Shown here: positions 45,053 through 53,076 of the stretch, piece by piece
Layout: each line of letters starts with the position of its first letter
Position numbering within the stretch: the first letter of the stretch is position 1
Assembly: GCF_000332135.1 (NCBI RefSeq)
Contig: NZ_KB235896.1
Location: 829,355 to 893,354 of the forward strand
Length of the DNA: 64,000 nt
Source of the DNA: Anabaena sp. PCC 7108
GTDB taxonomy: Bacteria; Cyanobacteriota; Cyanobacteriia; Cyanobacteriales; Nostocaceae
Direction: 5' to 3'
The notes under the pieces: generated by a model
Databases searched by the model: none
Told to the model about the DNA's origin: nothing
What the model saw: only the letters and a program-made list of their open reading frames with translations
Position numbers and translations under genes: made by a program

Positions 45053-47227
45053 CTAGATGAAAGCGAAATTATCAGCAGTCAAACCAGTGGTATCAACTCC
45101 TTTCAAAATAGCCACGGTTGTTGCACCAATCATAATGCTGTCACCACTTAAAGTTAGGTCATCAAAGCCAAAACCAGCACCTTGACCGCTAATACCTAAA
45201 ACATCAGTACCCATTTGGAAGTCAACAACGGTGTTAGCAGCCATAGATAGATCACCGTTAACAATCCAGAATTGGTCAGCACCTGCACCACCAGAGAGCA
45301 AGTTACCACCACCATCTTGGACATAGAATTCATCATTATCATCTCCACCTAAAGCGCGGCCATCTGCACCTAGGAAGAACATATCATTACCAGTGCCACC
45401 AGAGAGACGGTAGCCCATTGCATCAGTAGCATCTAGTTGATCATTTCCACTACCACCAAAAGCGCGATCGCCATCAGCAACATCAGTCATATCTTCACCA
45501 CTGCCAGTAAAGACACGATTATTGCCAGCTAAAACACCACCGAAGGGAATGTCTACTGTATCGTTGCCAGCGCCTGTGAAAACTGTATCATTAATGCCAT
45601 CAAAGTCAGAACCTGCTACTAGGTCATCTGCATCAGAGGAACCAGATACCAATTGAGAATCTTGAACTAAGGAAGCATTGGGAGCAATTAGGAACGCCAA
45701 CTGACCACCTTGTACCAGGTTTTCGTTAGCAGTTGCGGTTCCATCTCCATTCCCATCAATGTTGGTGGCAGTAATAATGGAGCCATCACGAAGGCTGTGA
45801 GCCTGCACATCAAAGATAAACTGTGTACCAGGAGCGTTACCGAACAGTGTGGAAACATCTAAAATACCGGAACTTTCCCAGTTACCAATATCGGTGGGGC
45901 TAGAATCGGTTTGGCCTGAAGGCACACCAGAGCGATCAACCTGTGCAATACGGGTTGCAGTTGCAGCAGGATCTGCTGCGGAGGGATCAATAGTCCAGAT
46001 AGAAGCTTCTTCCCCAGAAGTTGCACCAAAAAGGTCAGCACTAATAGCGCGGTCTTCTTGAAGATAGATTAAGCCATTATCAGCCCAATCTAAGTTGTCA
46101 GGACTACGCAGACCGAAATCTTTGTTACCTTCATCGTTACCATCGTAAAGGATGTTCAGGTTAGCTGTGATTTCAGTTGCGCCAAAGTCAACGTCAATTT
46201 TATACGTTGTACCCCAAGTATCGGCACCATCGAAAACTTCTGGGCGACCCGTAGAAGCTAAAACTGCTTGAGTACCGTCGAAGGGGTTGGTGGCTACGTC
46301 TTCAGGACGAGAGAATTTGAAAGCCCCAACAGCCGCTGCAAGAGCATCTTGTTTCTCTTGGGTAGCAAAACCTTGAGCATCGTAGCCATTAGTACCGGCT
46401 AAGTCGGGACGGTAGTAGTCAATTTCCACAAACTTACCATTTGTGCTGCTGCCACTGCCGCTAAAATCTCTGGGGTCTGCTTCAATGGGATCTGAGGCAT
46501 TTGCTGTATCGTCAGCAACCCAAACATATAATTTGCCTTCAGATAGTCCATTGCGATCTAAGAAACTGCCATCACCAGCAGCATTCTTCTCACCAACGTA
46601 TAGTATTAATGGAGCAGTTTGGCGGTCATCTCCAATCAAGAGAGCCACTTGATCTGTATTCCCAGTGTCTAGTTCAGTTGCGCTTTCCCAAGCCGCACGA
46701 CCTAACCAGGGTAAAGCCCACAGTTCATTAGTAGCAGTGTCTAGAGCAAACTGTGTACCACCATCGGTTTCTTCACCAGCAAAGTAAATGCGATCGGTAA
46801 AACCTTTACCATTACCAAAATGGTTGGCTTCCATCAAATTCGCTGAACAAAAGCGGTTGATACCGCCAAATTCTAAGTCAGAAGCAGCATCTACAACGTC
46901 ACCTGCGCGGTTATAAATTGTGTCATACGCCAGACCTGAATCAACTATTTGCAGTGTGCGTTTATCAATATCAAAATAGCTGATTCGTGCGCCTGGTAAA
47001 GAAGCACCGCTTTCTAGGGTGTAATTGTAGCCAACATCATTAGCCAATTCATGGTTAACCAGGACTCGAACTGTAGTTTCATTCAGTTCAAACGCACCTG
47101 TACCATCGAGAATTCCTGGAGGGGTATAACTGTCTATAGTTTCCCCAACAGTGAAGATAGGATCTACGGTATAACCGTCTAGTCCCTGAATTTGGGCGGG
47201 CTGGGTTGTATCAAATTGTGTAGTCAT
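45053..47227 (-). CDS. RTX-linked PhoX-like phosphatase (DUF839 type)
   Basis: About 724 residues. The first ~500 residues form the PhoX/DUF839 fold (VRVLVNHEL near the start, KFSRPEDVATNP, YLQEDRA; PhoX enzymes use calcium and iron at such sites). RTX repeats (~530-650) and the conserved module ([16 protein letters not shown]) end the protein. The likely role is extracellular release of phosphate from organic esters, exported by a type I system because no signal peptide is present (classical PhoX proteins use Tat). The frame opens at 47239; ATG 47227 (MTTQFDTTQPAQ) is preferred. About 590 bases at the 3' end are almost identical to the GDPD gene. Confidence 0.88.
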   Translation of the reverse strand: MTTQFDTTQPAQIQGLDGYTVDPIFTVGETIDSYTPPGILDGTGAFELNETTVRVLVNHELANDVGYNYTLESGASLPGARISYFDIDKRTLQIVDSGLAYDTIYNRAGDVVDAASDLEFGGINRFCSANLMEANHFGNGKGFTDRIYFAGEETDGGTQFALDTATNELWALPWLGRAAWESATELDTGNTDQVALLIGDDRQTAPLILYVGEKNAAGDGSFLDRNGLSEGKLYVWVADDTANASDPIEADPRDFSGSGSSTNGKFVEIDYYRPDLAGTNGYDAQGFATQEKQDALAAAVGAFKFSRPEDVATNPFDGTQAVLASTGRPEVFDGADTWGTTYKIDVDFGATEITANLNILYDGNDEGNKDFGLRSPDNLDWADNGLIYLQEDRAISADLFGATSGEEASIWTIDPSAADPAATATRIAQVDRSGVPSGQTDSSPTDIGNWESSGILDVSTLFGNAPGTQFIFDVQAHSLRDGSIITATNIDGNGDGTATANENLVQGGQLAFLIAPNASLVQDSQLVSGSSDADDLVAGSDFDGINDTVFTGAGNDTVDIPFGGVLAGNNRVFTGSGEDMTDVADGDRAFGGSGNDQLDATDAMGYRLSGGTGNDMFFLGADGRALGGDDNDEFYVQDGGGNLLSGGAGADQFWIVNGDLSMAANTVVDFQMGTDVLGISGQGAGFGFDDLTLSGDSIMIGATTVAILKGVDTTGLTADNFAFI

Positions 47228-47376
47228 AAAATTCCTCAAATTTATAATTGCTATGCTTTTTGAGCAATTAGTTCAAAAGCATTTAGTGACGATGTTTAAT
47301 AGCTGTAAAAATAAGACCTTCTAAAACTTTTTTGTTTACTCTAGTAAGACTTAAATTTACTAGCTATTTAGCATTA

Positions 47377-47406
47377 CTTGTGATAGGTTTTCACTTTTAG
47401 GTTAAG
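47377..47406 (-). promoter_or_regulatory. Pho-box-like octamer upstream of the PhoX-like gene
   Basis: On the minus strand CTTAACCT (47399-47406), an exact consensus octamer ~170 bases before the gene; the units that follow at 11-base spacing (AGTGAAAA, ATCACAAG) are poor. Confidence 0.4.
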
Positions 47407-47459
47407 AGGAAACTATGACTTAGCTATTGGGTGATTAAAAATAGTTAAAATTACAGAAC

Positions 47460-47878
47460 TATAGTTAGCTTGTTTATATTCAGTTTAATAAAAAATTAAA
47501 ATGTGAATAACTTTAGATTAAAATTTAATAAATTCGGAAATTGGCTCGTAGTTAGGGCTTTAGCCCGAATTTTAGATATAAAGACCTGACTACAAACCTT
47601 TAATTATTTACATTACTCTACTTATCTAATTATCTAATTACAGATAAAAACCGATTTTTGTCTGCGTCTTCTTTTACCTGTAAAATAAATTTACCTGTTA
47701 CCCAACTATGGTTAGCTTGTTTATATTAAGTTTAATAAAAAATTAAAATGTGAATAACTTTAGATTAAAATTTAACAAATTCGGAAATTGGCTCGTAGTT
47801 ATGGCTTTAGCCCGAATTTAAGGTCTAAAGACCTAACTACAAACTTTTAATTATTTACGTTACTCTACTTATCTAATA
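47460..47878. repeat. ~175-bp direct repeat pair around a copied gene fragment
   Basis: Copy one (~47460-47635) and copy two (~47708-47878) share long blocks such as GTGAATAACTTTAGATTAAA and a CTTTAGCCCGAATTT segment. Between them, 47640-47704 is a ~65-base copy of 48096-48160, which lies inside the neighbouring PaaK-like gene. So a piece of the gene and its downstream flank was duplicated into the gap. Confidence 0.85.
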
Positions 47879-47887
47879 TTATGGATT

Positions 47888-49411
47888 CTACTTCCTTGTA
47901 TATCGATGTTTCACACCAATAGGAAAATACTCTGCATCCCCATTTGCAGTTAATGTCACCTGTGGTGTTTGATATTCTGAGGGAACATAATTAGCAAATT
48001 CGCTATTCAAACGCAACAATTGGGAAAGAATGGAAGAGGTTATAGTTTCTTTCTTCTTCTTGTTACTCTTCACTCCTGGTGCTAATTCTACAACTACAGA
48101 TAAAAACCGATTTTTGTCTGCGTCTTCTTTTACTTGTAAAACAAATTTACCTGTTACCCATTCTCTAATTATCGGTTGTTCTAACCCGACTGTGACATTT
48201 TCTGGGTAAATATTTGCGCCAAAATAGGAAACTGTAAAATCCAACCTTCCGAAAACATAGACGAAAGGTAATTGATGAATTCCTCTGGGTGAATGGTGAG
48301 TAGACGAAGAGAGATTTTGATCTTCTAAGGGATTAAATCCCCATTTTGCTAAAAACTTCAGCATCTCTTCGTAACTAATTAACCCGCCATGATCTAAAAT
48401 GTTATATCTAATTAAGGGAATACCATTGTCACCAGAAAATAGCAAATTCCCATTTTCAACTTCAAAAAATCGACTACAGGGGTCATACTGTACTAATGTC
48501 GGTAATCGAGATTCCCCAAATAATGCTTTAGCAGCATCAGGATTTTCTGCTAAAAAGCGACGAATGCAGATACTCAAAGGTGTTTCATTTCCTAAAACTC
48601 CTGCGTCTGCTGTTCCATACATGGAAGCAAAATCATAACAGGGATTTTGAGAACCTACTCTTTCACCAACTAAACTTCGCCATTCTTCACTAAATACTTC
48701 TCCTGCCATCACTAATTTAATCTGATATTGCTGCCATTGCACACCAGCAGCAATACCCGTATCAATAACATCTTTGAGAAATGGCGGATATCCTAAGAGG
48801 ACAACTTGCTCAAAATGATTACCCAGTTCTTGCACAACTCGCAATATTTCGGTTTTGTTGTTGCCAGGTGTAATTACTGTGATAGGATAACCCTTGGTAG
48901 TAAGATGACGACAGCAATTAGTGGTAAACATTCCCCCCACCCATGTTCCCAAAGTGAAACAAATTACTGCTAAGGTGTTTTTGGTGTCTGCATCAAAACT
49001 ATCGTGAAAAATCTGCTCAAACCTTGTGGCTATTTGTAGTTCATCTGTATAAAAACGCGGCCAAAATGTCGGTTTACCCGTTGAGCCAGAGGAAGCCGCG
49101 ATCATATCACAGCTTCCTAATTTTCCATTATTACACAATTGGGGCAAAGAATAACGGGAAATATAATTTTCTTTATTGATTATGGGGATTTTTGGGAAAT
49201 CTTCGACAGTTTGAATGGTTTGAGGATTGATGCCCCGTTCTGCTAAAAATGCTTGATAAGCGGGTACAGTAACAGCTATATGTTGAAATAGTGCGATCGC
49301 TAATTCTTCGCTGGGTATATCGAGATGCTCTACTAGTTTCTCTTCTAAGGGAGTAGACAAAAAATTTTCTAATGCTAAAATTGCCCTTTCTGTTGGTATT
49401 TCGTGCTTCAT
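47888..49411 (-). CDS. PaaK-like adenylate-forming enzyme (phenylacetate-CoA ligase family)
   Basis: 507 residues. The phosphate-binding loop SSGSTGKPT (~108-116), the MYGTADAG motif (~265) and a late GRLDFTVSYFGANIYPENV segment are those of the PaaK branch of adenylate-forming enzymes. It should activate a carboxylic acid as acyl-AMP, and perhaps transfer it to CoA or a carrier. No aromatic degradation or biosynthetic partner gene is adjacent, so the substrate is unknown. The start codon at 49411 gives a normal N-terminus. A fragment of its 3' part is duplicated downstream (47640-47704). Confidence 0.85.
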   Translation of the reverse strand: MKHEIPTERAILALENFLSTPLEEKLVEHLDIPSEELAIALFQHIAVTVPAYQAFLAERGINPQTIQTVEDFPKIPIINKENYISRYSLPQLCNNGKLGSCDMIAASSGSTGKPTFWPRFYTDELQIATRFEQIFHDSFDADTKNTLAVICFTLGTWVGGMFTTNCCRHLTTKGYPITVITPGNNKTEILRVVQELGNHFEQVVLLGYPPFLKDVIDTGIAAGVQWQQYQIKLVMAGEVFSEEWRSLVGERVGSQNPCYDFASMYGTADAGVLGNETPLSICIRRFLAENPDAAKALFGESRLPTLVQYDPCSRFFEVENGNLLFSGDNGIPLIRYNILDHGGLISYEEMLKFLAKWGFNPLEDQNLSSSTHHSPRGIHQLPFVYVFGRLDFTVSYFGANIYPENVTVGLEQPIIREWVTGKFVLQVKEDADKNRFLSVVVELAPGVKSNKKKKETITSSILSQLLRLNSEFANYVPSEYQTPQVTLTANGDAEYFPIGVKHRYTRK

Positions 49412-49511
49412 AAGAGTTGTGGGTGGAAAAAATCTGGTCGCTCTTTGTGAGTATTTTATCTATAAATGTAATTTTTTAGCGTGCTAAGTACTAGGACAGA
49501 ATTAATTACAC

Positions 49512-49588
49512 AATGTCATTGCGAATGGAACGCAGTGGAATGACGCAATCGCAAGGGCTGGGATTGCTTCGCTTCGCTCGCAATGACT
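49512..49588. repeat. Interspersed inverted repeat (GTCATTGCGA ... TCGCAATGAC)
   Basis: A ~75-base element with ends GTCATTGCGA (49515-49524) and TCGCAATGAC (49578-49587) and an internal GATTGCTTCGCTTCGCTC. This type is widespread in bacterial genomes. It creates a false upstream extension of the following WD40 gene. Confidence 0.8.
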
Positions 49589-49620
49589 GTAAATATTTTT
49601 GTCCAATTACTTATTCACCT

Positions 49621-50658
49621 ATGAATCTAATATCCTGGAAAATTTTGACAGCAGCTACTCTGGGTATTGCTATTCCTTGGCTTCCCTTCAATTCATTGAT
49701 TCCTACTACTACTCATTCAATTACTCATCTGAGCCAAAATAATCAACCAATTTTTACATTGAAAGAACCGGAAAGAGTCCCAGCAATTATGATTAGTTCT
49801 GATGGTAAAAAATTAATCGGTGGTAGTCGCTCAGGAAGCATCAAAATTTGGAACTTACAGACTGGTAAACTCCTGAATACTCTGACAACAAAATCTGAAG
49901 GAGTTACCTCTATTGCTATAGGTGGGGCAAATGGGGATATTCTTGTTAGTGGAGATATTGATAGTACCATCAAGGTTTGGAATCTGCTTACTGGAAAACT
50001 AATTCTGACTCTAAAAGGACATTCACAGCCAGTAGAAACAGTCGCTATTAGTGTTGATGGAAAAATACTTGTTAGTGGTGGTGATGATCGTCAAATCCAG
50101 ATTTGGAATTTACAGACTGGAGAACTACTTCATACTCTTATAGGACATTTAGATTATATTAGTCGTGTGGCTATAAGTCCCAATGGTCAAGTTCTGGTTA
50201 GTGGTAGTGGTGGAGCAGCCAAAGAGGAGATTAAACTGTGGAATCTGCATACAGGAAAACTCTTACACAGTATGGGACATCCACCTGGTATTGCTGCATT
50301 GGCTATGAGTTTAGATAACAAAATTTTAATTAGTGGTAGTTTTGGTCAGCTTGTGGATAAAAATAGTGCCATCAACACTATCAAGCTGTGGGAGTTAAGT
50401 ACAGGTAAATTGTTACGTGATTTTAATCAAAACCCAGATTCAATTAATTCAATCATCCTGACTCCAGATGGAAAAACTATGATTACTGGCAACTTTAATG
50501 GCAAAATCAAATTCTGGAATTGGCGAACTGGGGAACTACTCTCAACTATTATAGGTGATTCAACTCCGGTAGAGGCAATTGCTATCAGTCCCGATCATAA
50601 AACTCTAGCTAGTAGTAGCGAAGATGGCACAATTAGAATTTGGCAACTTCCTGAATAA
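49621..50658 (+). CDS. Exported WD40-repeat protein
   Basis: About 345 residues. A hydrophobic N-terminus (ISWKILTAATLGIAIPWL) suggests export or membrane anchoring. Seven WD-type blades follow, each with a KIWNLQTGKLL-like end and a VAISxDGKxLVSGG start (for instance ~residues 50-90, 95-130, 135-175). It should be a beta-propeller scaffold for protein contacts. The frame extends to ATG 49513 through an interspersed repeat, so ATG 49621 is taken as the start. The gene has no clear operon partner. Confidence 0.88.
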   Translation: MNLISWKILTAATLGIAIPWLPFNSLIPTTTHSITHLSQNNQPIFTLKEPERVPAIMISSDGKKLIGGSRSGSIKIWNLQTGKLLNTLTTKSEGVTSIAIGGANGDILVSGDIDSTIKVWNLLTGKLILTLKGHSQPVETVAISVDGKILVSGGDDRQIQIWNLQTGELLHTLIGHLDYISRVAISPNGQVLVSGSGGAAKEEIKLWNLHTGKLLHSMGHPPGIAALAMSLDNKILISGSFGQLVDKNSAINTIKLWELSTGKLLRDFNQNPDSINSIILTPDGKTMITGNFNGKIKFWNWRTGELLSTIIGDSTPVEAIAISPDHKTLASSSEDGTIRIWQLPE

Positions 50659-50746
50659 ATTCTAGCTTTTTACCTACTGTTAATTAATCCTTTAAGATTA
50701 GATGGGACATATCAAACTTGTTTGAACTCTTTCTGGAGAAATATCC

Positions 50747-51253
50747 ATGACAATTTCCATGTACACAGCTTCAATACCCGTGTCTATTCACTCACTGAAT
50801 AACCTGATAGCTATTCTTGAAAAGGGTGCTGAATATGCAGAAGCAAAAAAAATAGATCCTGCTGTTTTGATCAACAGTCGTCTATATCCAGATATGTTTC
50901 CATTATCAAGACAAGTACAAATTGCCTGTGACGTAGCAAACAGAGGTACTGCAAAACTAGCAGGGATAGAAGCACCTAAGTTTGAAGACAATGAAACTAC
51001 ATTCCCTCAACTTATTGACCGCGTTCAGAAAACTATCTCTCAGTTAAATACATTGAAACCTGAGCAAATCGATGGTTCAGAGGAGAGAACAATTACCCTA
51101 GAGATGGGTGACAAAGTTACATCTTTTCAAGGAATATCATTTCTCCTGTATCTTATTTTACCAAATATTTACTTCCATGTCACAACAGCTTATGACATTC
51201 TCAGACATTGCGGTGTAGAACTTGGGAAAAAAGACTTCCTTGGTCAGCCATAA
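50747..51253 (+). CDS. DUF1993 family protein
   Basis: 168 residues, soluble and helical. The pattern MTISMYTASIPVSIHSLNNL at the start, SRLYPDMFPLSRQVQIACD in the middle and FHVTTAYDILRHCGVELGKKDFLG at the end defines DUF1993, a DinB-like helical-bundle family found in many bacteria. The function is unknown; some DinB-like proteins bind metals, but the role here cannot be inferred. A ribosome binding site, TGGAGAAA, precedes ATG 50747. A hairpin follows. Confidence 0.9.
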   Translation: MTISMYTASIPVSIHSLNNLIAILEKGAEYAEAKKIDPAVLINSRLYPDMFPLSRQVQIACDVANRGTAKLAGIEAPKFEDNETTFPQLIDRVQKTISQLNTLKPEQIDGSEERTITLEMGDKVTSFQGISFLLYLILPNIYFHVTTAYDILRHCGVELGKKDFLGQP

Positions 51254-51262
51254 AAAGAGACG

Positions 51263-51291
51263 TAATTAAGCCCCTACCAAGGGGTTTAATT
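51263..51291 (+). terminator. Terminator behind the DUF1993 gene
   Basis: AATTAAGCCCC pairs with GGGGTTTAATT over a 6-base loop, followed by TTAG. It starts 10 bases after the stop codon. The DNA from here to 51430 holds interspersed repeat sequence (GCGGAGAGTCTCGTTGGCGT area). Confidence 0.7.
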
Positions 51292-51429
51292 TTAGATCAT
51301 GCCCATTAACCCAATGGGTTGGTTCAGGAACTTCTGATTCTTGTGACATAAATTTCTTCCTGAGCGATGCCTAAAGCTACGCGGAGAGTCTCGTTGGCGT
51401 AGCCTCTACGTAGAGATAGAGAGCGCAGC

Positions 51430-51469
51430 TATAATAGATAAATACCATGATTCCCTAATATTATAATAT
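51430..51469 (+). promoter_or_regulatory. Candidate promoter and operator of the toxin-antitoxin operon
   Basis: A TATAAT hexamer lies at 51430-51435. The 12-base palindrome ATATTATAATAT (51458-51469) overlaps the antitoxin start codon. Antitoxins often repress their own operon at such palindromes. The -35 box is unclear. Confidence 0.4.
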
Positions 51470-51695
51470 GACGGCAAAATTAATCCAAAAAGTTATAGAA
51501 ACAGTTAAAACTTTACCAATAGAAGAACAAAGTAATATTCTTCAACGTTGGTTATATGAGTTAGAAACACATAAAATTGCTCAATCAAATCAATCTCAAG
51601 TTAAATTATCGGAATTACTTCTTTTACCTGAATTAGAAGAAACTGAAACGTTGTTTGAACGAGATCAAGACACAGGTAGAGATATTACATTATGA
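51468..51695 (+). CDS. Antitoxin of a PIN-domain toxin-antitoxin pair
   Basis: 75 residues. The N-terminal half (LIQKVIETVKTLPIEEQSNILQRWLYELE) resembles short DUF2281/VapB-like antitoxins, and the C-terminal half is acidic (LLPELEETETLFERDQD), as expected for the toxin-binding tail. The stop codon overlaps the start of the toxin gene by four bases (ATGA), indicating coupled translation. The family name is tentative; the role follows mainly from position. Confidence 0.78.
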   Translation: MTAKLIQKVIETVKTLPIEEQSNILQRWLYELETHKIAQSNQSQVKLSELLLLPELEETETLFERDQDTGRDITL

Positions 51696-52114
51696 AATAT
51701 TTATTAGATACGTGTGTTATTTCTGAATATGTAAAAAAACAACCCAATCAACAAGTTATTAACTGGATAGATGAGCAAAAAGAAAGTAGTTTATTCATTA
51801 GCATTATAACTATAGCTGAAATCAAAAAAGGAATTGTAAAAATAGAAAAATCTCAACCAAGTCGCTATCAAAAACTAGAGCAATGGCTACAAAAACTTGA
51901 ACAAAGATTTAATAATAGAACTTTACCGTTAAATGAGAATATTCTTGATACTTGGGCAAAAATTTGTGGTCAATCTGAAGCACAGGGGAAAAAACTACCG
52001 ATTATGGATAGTTTAATAGCTGCCACTGCATCTGAAAATAACCTCATAATTGTTACTCGTAATATTAGTGATTTTGGTTTCTCATCTGTTAATGTTTTTA
52101 GTCCTTGGGATTAA
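51692..52114 (+). CDS. VapC/FitB-like PIN-domain toxin ribonuclease
   Basis: 140 residues, one PIN domain. The acidic metal ligands are visible: D6 in YLLDTCVISE, E43 in TIAEIKKG, D105 area in LPIMDSLIAATA and D125 area in TRNISDFG. Such toxins cut tRNA or rRNA when freed from the antitoxin. It starts inside the antitoxin stop codon, the classic order antitoxin then toxin. The C-terminal VNVFSPWD is usual for this branch. All catalytic residues are present, so it should be active. Confidence 0.92.
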   Translation: MKYLLDTCVISEYVKKQPNQQVINWIDEQKESSLFISIITIAEIKKGIVKIEKSQPSRYQKLEQWLQKLEQRFNNRTLPLNENILDTWAKICGQSEAQGKKLPIMDSLIAATASENNLIIVTRNISDFGFSSVNVFSPWD

Positions 52115-52386
52115 TATCTGACAGGATGGTTAGGATGTTTATTATTCGAGAAGCTGTTGGGTTTCATACTTCAACCCAACCTACGGCTGGTTTCGATGTA
52201 AACGGTTTCACTCATATGGAATAGGTTTGGGGTCTTTCCATTTTAGGTCTGTTCGGCTTAGGAACATTGTGTGTGAGTCAGTCTCAATACAAATAAAAAT
52301 AATGTGCGTTACATTTCATTAACGCACCCTACAAGATTGGCGATCGCACTATTTGAAAGCCTTTGTGTAAAATAAGCACTCAATGT
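52115..52386. other. Intergenic with two short inverted-repeat elements
   Basis: 52156-52185 is the right end of the GTTGGGTT...AACCCAACCTAC element. 52303-52329 is another small hairpin (TGTGCGTTA/TAACGCACC). No gene is seen in the rest. Confidence 0.6.
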
Positions 52387-52653
52387 TTATTCAAAATCGT
52401 CAGGTTCCTCAAAGCTTGACGGCTGAAGACGAACAATATAGCCCTCCTCAATTCCTTCGATTTTGTTGAGGATCTCTTTTGGGGATTCTTCAGAGAATGT
52501 GACTATATATTCATAGAGCAAACCATCATCGCTCTCGTTTGTATCAATATCCTACTCCAACTCAAGCAACTCGTCGTATGATATGCCAAGCTCAGATGCT
52601 AATTTCTGATTTTTCCGCTCTTCTTGTTCATCTTCAAGTTGTTGGTTACTCAT
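52387..52653 (-). pseudogene. Small acidic protein gene with an in-frame stop
   Basis: On the minus strand ATG 52653 opens a frame that runs 88 codons to TAA at 52387-52389 and is interrupted only by TAG at codon 34 (52552-52554). The product would start MSNQQLEDEQEERKNQKLA and, after the stop, continue with LLYEYIVTFSEESPKEIL and end EEPDDFE. Sequence on both sides of the stop looks like normal coding DNA, so this is a young pseudogene, a case of stop suppression or a sequencing error. I do not recognise the family. Confidence 0.6.
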
Positions 52654-53076
52654 TGTCCTAATCTCCGTAGTGATTTTCAAGCCAACTTATACTTTAACCG
52701 TACCTGCGGTACAATTACTCTCATGAAATAAAATTACCACGTAATTGTACTTTTATATCCGTAAAATAGTATTTTTACTGAATTAAATATAATTTAATGT
52801 TTGTCAATCTTTAGTAGAATGGCTCTCTAGGAAACGAGAGTTTTCGTAAAATTCTCTAAGTATTTAAACGACTTTGAATATTTCTACAACAAATCTGCGT
52901 AAATTGCTTTTTAGGCGTTGTAGCCATTAATAATATCTGGAAATATTGACTTGCTGGGAAACAGGAAACATAGAAATTTCAACCTGCTCTATGGCATATT
53001 CTTTCCAGGTGATACAATCTAGAATTCAAAATCTCAAATCCAAAATCTCAAATTGGTTAATTCATCCTCCCGTACC
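52654..53076. other. AT-rich intergenic region upstream of the tandem kinases
   Basis: No gene or RNA is recognised. A short tandem run of AAATCTCAAA/TCCAAAATC type heptamers lies at ~53022-53052, just before the kinase start. Confidence 0.5.

Noticed and set aside
49513-49620. N-terminal extension of the WD40 gene
   Set aside because: It is encoded by an interspersed inverted repeat; the signal-like segment begins after ATG 49621.
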